DNA of 64,000 bases from Calocera cornea HHB12733 (Eukaryota > Basidiomycota > Dacrymycetes > Dacrymycetales > Dacrymycetaceae): NCBI GenBank assembly GCA_001632435.1, contig KV423987.1, positions 1-64,000 on the forward strand, in the 5' to 3' direction. Below are positions 59,221 to 64,000 of this stretch, in pieces (the first letter of the stretch is position 1; each line of letters starts with the position of its first letter). A program made the position numbers and the translations under genes. Under the pieces are notes generated by a model. That model saw nothing but the letters and a program-made list of their open reading frames with translations, ran no database searches and was not told the DNA's origin.

Positions 59221-59903
59221 ATGCAGTTCACCCGCATCGTCGCTTTCCTCGCAACCCTCCTCGCCCTGGGCAGCTTCGTCCTCGCCTCACCAGCCACCAC
59301 CAAGCGCCAGGCGGACGAGTCCCAGATCAGCGCCATCGTAGACACGCTGCAGAGCACTGTCGAGGCGGCCGTCGGCTCGCTCAGTGCGTCCGCGTTTCAT
59401 CTCCGACAACGGGGCCGTTCTGGTTCTGACCCCTCTCGTAGACTCCTTCGACCCCTCGACCGCGACCCTGGCCGAGATCCAGCCGTACGTGGTCGACATC
59501 GAGGATGCGTTCAGCACCGCCGCCTCTGGTCTCTCGGCGCTCGCTTCCAGCAGCAAGCGTGGCGTCGCCGCCCGCCAAACGGCGTTCGAGACCGAGCTGG
59601 CCCAGCTCGTCGCGGGCCTTCTGACCGTGCGCCCCCTCCCCTCCTCCCCCTCCCCGAGCCATACCTAACCGCAGCCCGATCCTCCTCCTGCAGGACGTAG
59701 CGACGGCGCTCGACGGCCTCCTCTCCGTCGAAGGCCTGGGCGCGCTCCTCCCCGGCCTCGACGCGCCCCTGAACGAGACGCTCCTCGGGCTCGAGACGCT
59801 CCTCGCGGGCGTGCTCAGCCTCGTCTCCGCCCTCCTCGTCGACGTCGCGGGGATCCTCAACTCCCTAGCGCTCGGGCTCACGCTCGCCACGCTGGGCCTG
59901 TAA
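59221..59903 (+). CDS. Hydrophobic surface-binding (HsbA-like) secreted protein (185 aa)
   Basis: Exons 59221-59383, 59442-59626 and 59694-59903, phases consistent. A clear signal peptide (MQFTRIVAFLATLLALGSFVLA) and a possible KR processing site (TKRQ) precede a four-helix-type domain rich in Ala, Ser, Thr, Leu and Val: ISAIVDTLQSTVEAAVGSL, IQPYVVDIEDAFSTAASGL and FETELAQLVAGLL. The last exon is Leu-rich with repeats of LLxGLxxLLAGVL. The family member HsbA of Aspergillus adsorbs to hydrophobic surfaces and recruits cutinase-type enzymes. The C-terminal Leu-rich extension is more hydrophobic than I expect for the family. Confidence 0.75.
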
Positions 59904-60278
59904 TGCCCTAGCCTCCGAACCCAACCCGGACCCCTTCCGACGGACCATCGTATGGACAGGGTCATACAAGCACCTTGGACTCTCTTTTGCAACGGACCTT
60001 CCGAGACAGCAGCCGAACAGTGGTTCCTTTCTGAAGCACTTAGCCCGCAAACTACCTTGTATCGTTAGCCGCCTCTTGCCACATGTCAGACTTCCCCAGC
60101 CGCAGACCACCACAACCCATACGTAGCCAGTCACTCGCTCAATACGGACAATTGTTGTGCCTTACCTGCACTTCCAGCCCTTCGCGGGAAGGGAGCCAAC
60201 GGCGTAGAGTCATGAATCATGTCGTCATTACGGGTCTCCACGTGCAGCCGCTCATACAGTACTAGCACCGCGCCGGGA

Positions 60279-62192
60279 TCACGCAACCACACAGCCCTCG
60301 CCGTCCATGCCCGGTATGCCCTGCAAGTCCGGGAGCTCGCCCATGACCTCCTTCGGCGGGCTGCCCAGCTCCTGCAACTACAATGTTCCACATCAGCATC
60401 TCTCCCGTATGGAAAGTGTGAACCGCAACCGCAACCGCAACCGCGTGCCAGCCGGGCGGGAAGCGGCGGCGAGAAGAGAACGGAAGAGGAAGAGGAAGAG
60501 GGGGGGAGGGAGATCTAGCGCACGCACCTTGTTCATCCCCTCGACAACCTTGACGCTCCACTCCGGATCGCCGTCCTCGTACGCCTCCGCGGCGAAGATG
60601 GCGAGCATACGCCGCACGGCGTCGAGCTGCGCCTCGTACGTCTTGCGCTCGCTTGCGGGCAGCGCGGGGTGCGCGGCGAGGTACTGCGGGTACTGGGGTA
60701 CGGTGCGTGAGTCGGGTGCGAGCGGATGGGGGGAGGGGAGGGGAGGGGAAGGGCCGGACAGGGCAGGAAAGTGAGGGAATGGGCAAGTGAGGGGATGACG
60801 CACGCGCTCAGCAAGCTCCTGCAACGGCTCCTGGAGCGTCGCGCGGCTCAGGAGCTCCCGCATAAGCCCCTCGAGCACACCCTGCATCCCCGCGCCGCCC
60901 TCCCCTGCTCCTCCCAGCGCGCCAGCGCCCAGGCCGCCGAGGAGGTCGGCGAGCGGGTCGCCGCCTGAGGGAGAGGCGGAGGCAGAGGCGGAGGCGTCGG
61001 AGGATTGCAGGCGGGTCAGGGTGGCGTTTAGCGCGGATTGGAAGGACGGGGGTGGGGGTGGGGGTGGGCCGGCTACGGGCCGGGAGGGGGCGGCGGCGGC
61101 GGCGGAGGGGGGAAGGGTGGTCGTACTGGCGGTCGTCGTGGTCGTCGTGGTCGTGCCGGACGGCGTGTCAGTGATGCTCTCCAGCACCGCAGTGGTCGTA
61201 GCGGTCGGCGGGGGGCTCTTGGCCGCGGGCGGCCTTGGAGGGCCAGCAACTGGGAGCGGGAGTGGCATATCTAAGGCCGGAGCGCGGTCAGCTCCTTCTG
61301 CGCGCGGTGGAAGAGGAAGGGGAAGATGACGCACCGTCCGGGTCGCCCCACCCCTGCCCGGCGAGCGCCGCGAGCTCCTGCATGCCCTGCATCCCCCCCA
61401 GCCCTTCCAAGCCCTGCATACCTCCCAGAGCCTGCAGAGCCTGCAGATCGGGCATGCCGTCCAACCCTTGCAGCCCCTCCAGCCCTTCCAACCCCTGGAG
61501 CGCTTCCAGGCCCTGCAGGCCCTCGGGAAGGTCGCCCATCTCGCCCGAGGCTTGCAGCATCGAGAACATCTGTTCGAGCGACTGGGCTGCGGCGCGCACT
61601 TGGGCGTCCTACAGGCGGTCGCAGCGGCATGGCGTCAGCTTCGGTTTCGGATTCGAGAAGTGACGAGAAGGCAAGGGCAGGACAGCGCGGAAGGGGAGGC
61701 GCAGGGTGAGTGCAGCGGAAGTGAATGATGGGGAGAAGAGAGGTGGAAGCTGGATGCAAAGGCAAGGAAGGAAAGAAAGAGAGGACGGACATCGACGGCG
61801 GGGTGCGGCCCCTCGGCCCCCAGCCCAGCCAGGTCAACCCCCCTCCCTAGCCCGCCAAACATGGCCGTGAGCCGCTGCAGCTCCTGCTGCTCCTCGGCCG
61901 TAAGGGGCGCATCGTCCCCGGCCCCCGTTCCGGCCCCGGCGGAGGGAGGGGCCAGGGCGCGGAGCATCTGGGCGAGGAGGTCGGGGGCGGTTGATGTGCT
62001 TGGGTCGGGCGGGGAGGAGGAGGGTGGTGGTGGTGGTGGTGGTGCGGGTGCGGGGCGGGAGGGCGGGAGGGGGATGGAGGGTGTGCTGCGCACCGGTGCG
62101 GGTGCGGGGGTGAAGTCGTCGAGGATGTCGTCGAGGTCATCAAGGTCGTCTGCGATCTCGACGTTGGACTTTGAGGGTGCGGGGTTGGCCAT
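60279..62192 (-). CDS. PEX19: Peroxin PEX19 with farnesylation motif (466 aa)
   Basis: Minus-strand exons 62192-61791, 61608-61335, 61270-60804, 60692-60528 and 60371-60279, all phases consistent. The acidic N-terminus (IADDLDDLDDILDDF) matches the PEX3-binding region. The C-terminal domain has GVLEGLMRELLSRATLQEPL, LAERYPQYLAAH and MNKELGSPPKEVMGELP, and ends in CVVA, a CaaX box for farnesylation. PEX19 is the cytosolic chaperone and import receptor for peroxisomal membrane proteins. The protein is longer than usual because of Pro/Ala linkers and a Gly-Leu-Gln repeat region (about residues 155-215). The 182-, 156- and 111-nt introns are longer than the local norm. It is divergent from COQ2. 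Confidence 0.92.
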
Positions 62193-62473
62193 CTCTGGTT
62201 GTGGTTGTGGTTGTGGTTGTGCTGGTCTGGGCCGGGAGGGATGGCAGGAGGTTTGTTAGCTGGACGAAGTGGTAGGCTTAGTGCTTCACTGCGGGCTGAA
62301 GGTTGAACGGGTGTGCAGGGCAAGCAGCAAGCAGCAGGAGAGGAGCGGGCGATAGACAGGCACCGACCGGCTACTTGGCACGTGCACGTGAATAGCACAG
62401 CCCCGCACCCTGAGCGTGGTCAATCCACCGCCGCCATCCCTCCCCGTTTTGGGACAAACCAAGCAAGGCAAGG
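62193..62473. promoter_or_regulatory. Shared divergent promoter PEX19/COQ2
   Basis: 281 bases separate the two start codons. The region includes a repeated TGGTTGTGGTTGTGG stretch just before PEX19 and a short ACGTGCACGTG palindrome (about 62379-62389). A bidirectional promoter is inferred from geometry only. Confidence 0.4.
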
Positions 62474-63738
62474 ATGCGCGTTGGACTGCTTGCGCTGGGG
62501 CTGGGGAGGGCCCACCTGCACCTGCACATGCACCTGCACCTGCACATGCACATGCACGTGCGAAGGAGAGGGCTGGGCGCGGCCGCGTGGCCGGCGCTGG
62601 GGCGGCTGCACGGGACGGCCGCGCGACGAACTGCCCCGGAGTTACTGCCCCGCGCTGCTTCCCGCACCCCCACCCCCACCCCCACCCCCAGCCTCAAATG
62701 GCCCCTCTCCGCGCTCCCCGCGCGCACGCACCCCTACCTCCTCCTAACGCGGCTCGACAAGCCCACGGGCACGCTCCTCCTCCTCCTCCCCTGCACATGG
62801 TCCATCGCCCTCGCCGCCCACACCCTCGCCCTCCCGCCCGCCACCCCGCTCGCCTACACCCTCCTCTTCGCCATAGGCGCTTTCGTCATGCGCGGCGCAG
62901 GCTGCACAGTCAATGACATGTGGGACCGCAGGCTCGACAGGCTCGTCGGTCCGTCCTCCTCCTCCTCCCTCCCCCACCCCCTTAGCTAACCCCTTCCCCC
63001 CCCCCAGACCGCACCCGCCTCCGCCCCCTAGCCGCGAACCAGCTCAGCCTCTTCTCGGCGACGTCCTTCCTAGGCCTGCAGCTCCTCCTAGGCCTCGGCG
63101 TGCTCACGCAGCTCAACCTCCCCTCGATCCTGCTCGGCGCCGCGTCCCTCCCGCTCGTCGCCCTCTACCCGCTGATGAAGCGGGTCACCTACTGGCCGCA
63201 GGCCGTCCTAGGCCTGACGTTCAACTGGGGCGCGCTGCTCGGGTACTGCGCGCTCGCGGGCACGCTGGACTGGGCGGTCGTCGGCCCGCTCTACGCGGCC
63301 GGCTGGTGCTGGACAATCGTCTACGACACGATCTACGCGCACCAGGACAAGGCGGACGACCTCTCCGCGGGCATCAGGAGCACCGCCCTGCTCTTCGGCG
63401 CGCGCACCCTCCCCGTCCTCGCCGGCTTCAGCACGGCCATGCTCGCCTGCCTCGCCGCGGCAGGGCACGCCGCGGGCCTCGGCCCGGCGTACTACGCCCT
63501 CTCCCTCGGCGGGCCCGCGCTGCTGCTGGCCCGGATCCTGCGCACGACGGACTGGGAGAGCAGGCAGAGCTGTTGGACCAGCTTCGCGGCCAATACCTGG
63601 GTCGGCGCCCTCGTCGCCGCGGGCATATGGGCGGACTACCTTTGGGAGGGGAGGTGGCGGACGCGGATGCGCGGGGAAGGGGAGGGGGAGGAGCGAGCGC
63701 GGGGGGTGGGGGGTCGTGCGGACCCTGCTGTTAGTTAG
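62474..63738 (+). CDS. COQ2: 4-hydroxybenzoate polyprenyltransferase COQ2 (401 aa)
   Basis: Exons 62474-62948 and 63008-63738. The 59-nt phase-1 intron splits the first Asp-rich motif. Conserved features are [20 protein letters not shown], the first Mg/diphosphate motif [15 protein letters not shown] (N147-D155), RPLAANQLS, and the second motif [13 protein letters not shown] (about 264). About eight hydrophobic helices follow, ending in a Gly/Glu-rich tail. COQ2 prenylates 4-hydroxybenzoate in the mitochondrial inner membrane for ubiquinone synthesis. The first ~75 residues are an Arg-rich presequence that includes a His/Leu/Met run encoded by a CACCTG/CACATG repeat, so a start further downstream cannot be ruled out. 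Confidence 0.92.
62513..62560 (+). repeat. CACCTG/CACATG microsatellite in the COQ2 5' coding region
   Basis: Eight near-perfect 6-base units (CACCTG or CACATG, last one CACGTG) inside the predicted mitochondrial presequence. The frame is read as alternating His, Leu and Met. Confidence 0.75.
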
Positions 63739-64000
63739 CGAATACCCGGTCCCTTGTTCGTCAACATACTATCTTCATCTAGCGACGTGGAGCATCCGGA
63801 CCCGGACTGTGCTGGATTAAAAGCACGTGATCCCCCCTGACTCGGTGCTTGAGCCCCGGAGCCGGCCACCAACAGCCAGGCGCCTGACGCTGCTGAATAG
63901 GGATACGTTAGTTGTCAGTGGGAGAGGATGGCGGCACCGCGCGCTCCGACGAACGACTCGGAGGGCGGAGCGGAGCCGATGAACAGCGGGCGCTTCCGAG
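63739..64000. other. 3' flank of COQ2, no gene seen
   Basis: GC-rich sequence downstream of the COQ2 stop, without a supported frame. Confidence 0.35.

Noticed and set aside
61271..61837. 188-codon minus frame and other long frames over PEX19
   Set aside because: They are GC-rich shadow frames. The PEX19 exons with family motifs and consistent phases explain the DNA.
62913..63734. 273-codon Arg/Pro-rich frame
   Set aside because: It is an out-of-frame shadow of the COQ2 second exon, where the conserved motifs lie in the other frame.
1..64000. CRISPR arrays, rRNA genes, bacterial-type operons
   Set aside because: None is visible. The intron-rich gene structure shows a nuclear eukaryotic chromosome.

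Overview
This window reads as a chromosome segment of a mushroom-forming basidiomycete (Agaricomycetes). Nearly every gene is cut by short introns, mostly 45-60 nt, with GT donors (often GTGCGT or GTAAGT), CTNA-type branch sites and pyrimidine-poor AG acceptors. The window also carries a Plavaka-type transposase and proteins of the DUF6532 class, both of which are expanded in Agaricomycetes. Gene models were built by hand from reading frame, splice sites and phase. Where all exon phases close to a single stop I say so.

Region 1 (about 1-38.6 kb) is an accessory island. It has no conserved housekeeping gene. It holds multi-exon orphan genes: two beta-rich proteins that may be propellers (35-1617 and 15119-12684), three DUF6532-type proteins (8464-10391, 22670-19349, 25146-23342), a degenerate JmjC-like protein (25465-29452), several orphans, Pro-rich proteins (6.2-6.7 and 36.1-36.8 kb) and one apparently intact Plavaka transposase (18739-15279, 1061 aa). 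Three arrays of one 10-bp AT-rich unit (consensus ATTATACNGC) lie at 7.7, 18.95 and 34.85 kb. The 7.7 and 18.95 kb arrays are in inverted orientation and bracket the Plavaka gene plus three other genes, so they could be the ends of an ~11 kb cargo-bearing element.

Region 2 (about 38.9-48.2 kb) turns to GC-rich, recognisable genes: an aminoglycoside-phosphotransferase-fold protein of the ACAD10/11 type, a mitochondrial amphipathic-helix protein, a carboxylesterase broken by two stops and a frameshift, a small Pro-rich protein and the 25S rRNA m1A methyltransferase BMT2.

Region 3 (about 50-64 kb) carries the kinetochore scaffold Spc7/KNL1, a 534-bp MITE-like element, a tandem pair of F-box-like paralogues, a hydrophobic-surface-binding (HsbA-like) secreted protein, and the peroxin PEX19 head to head with the ubiquinone prenyltransferase COQ2. 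The core genes look intact and unrelated to each other in pathway. The interest of the window is the contrast between this conserved right flank and the island on the left.
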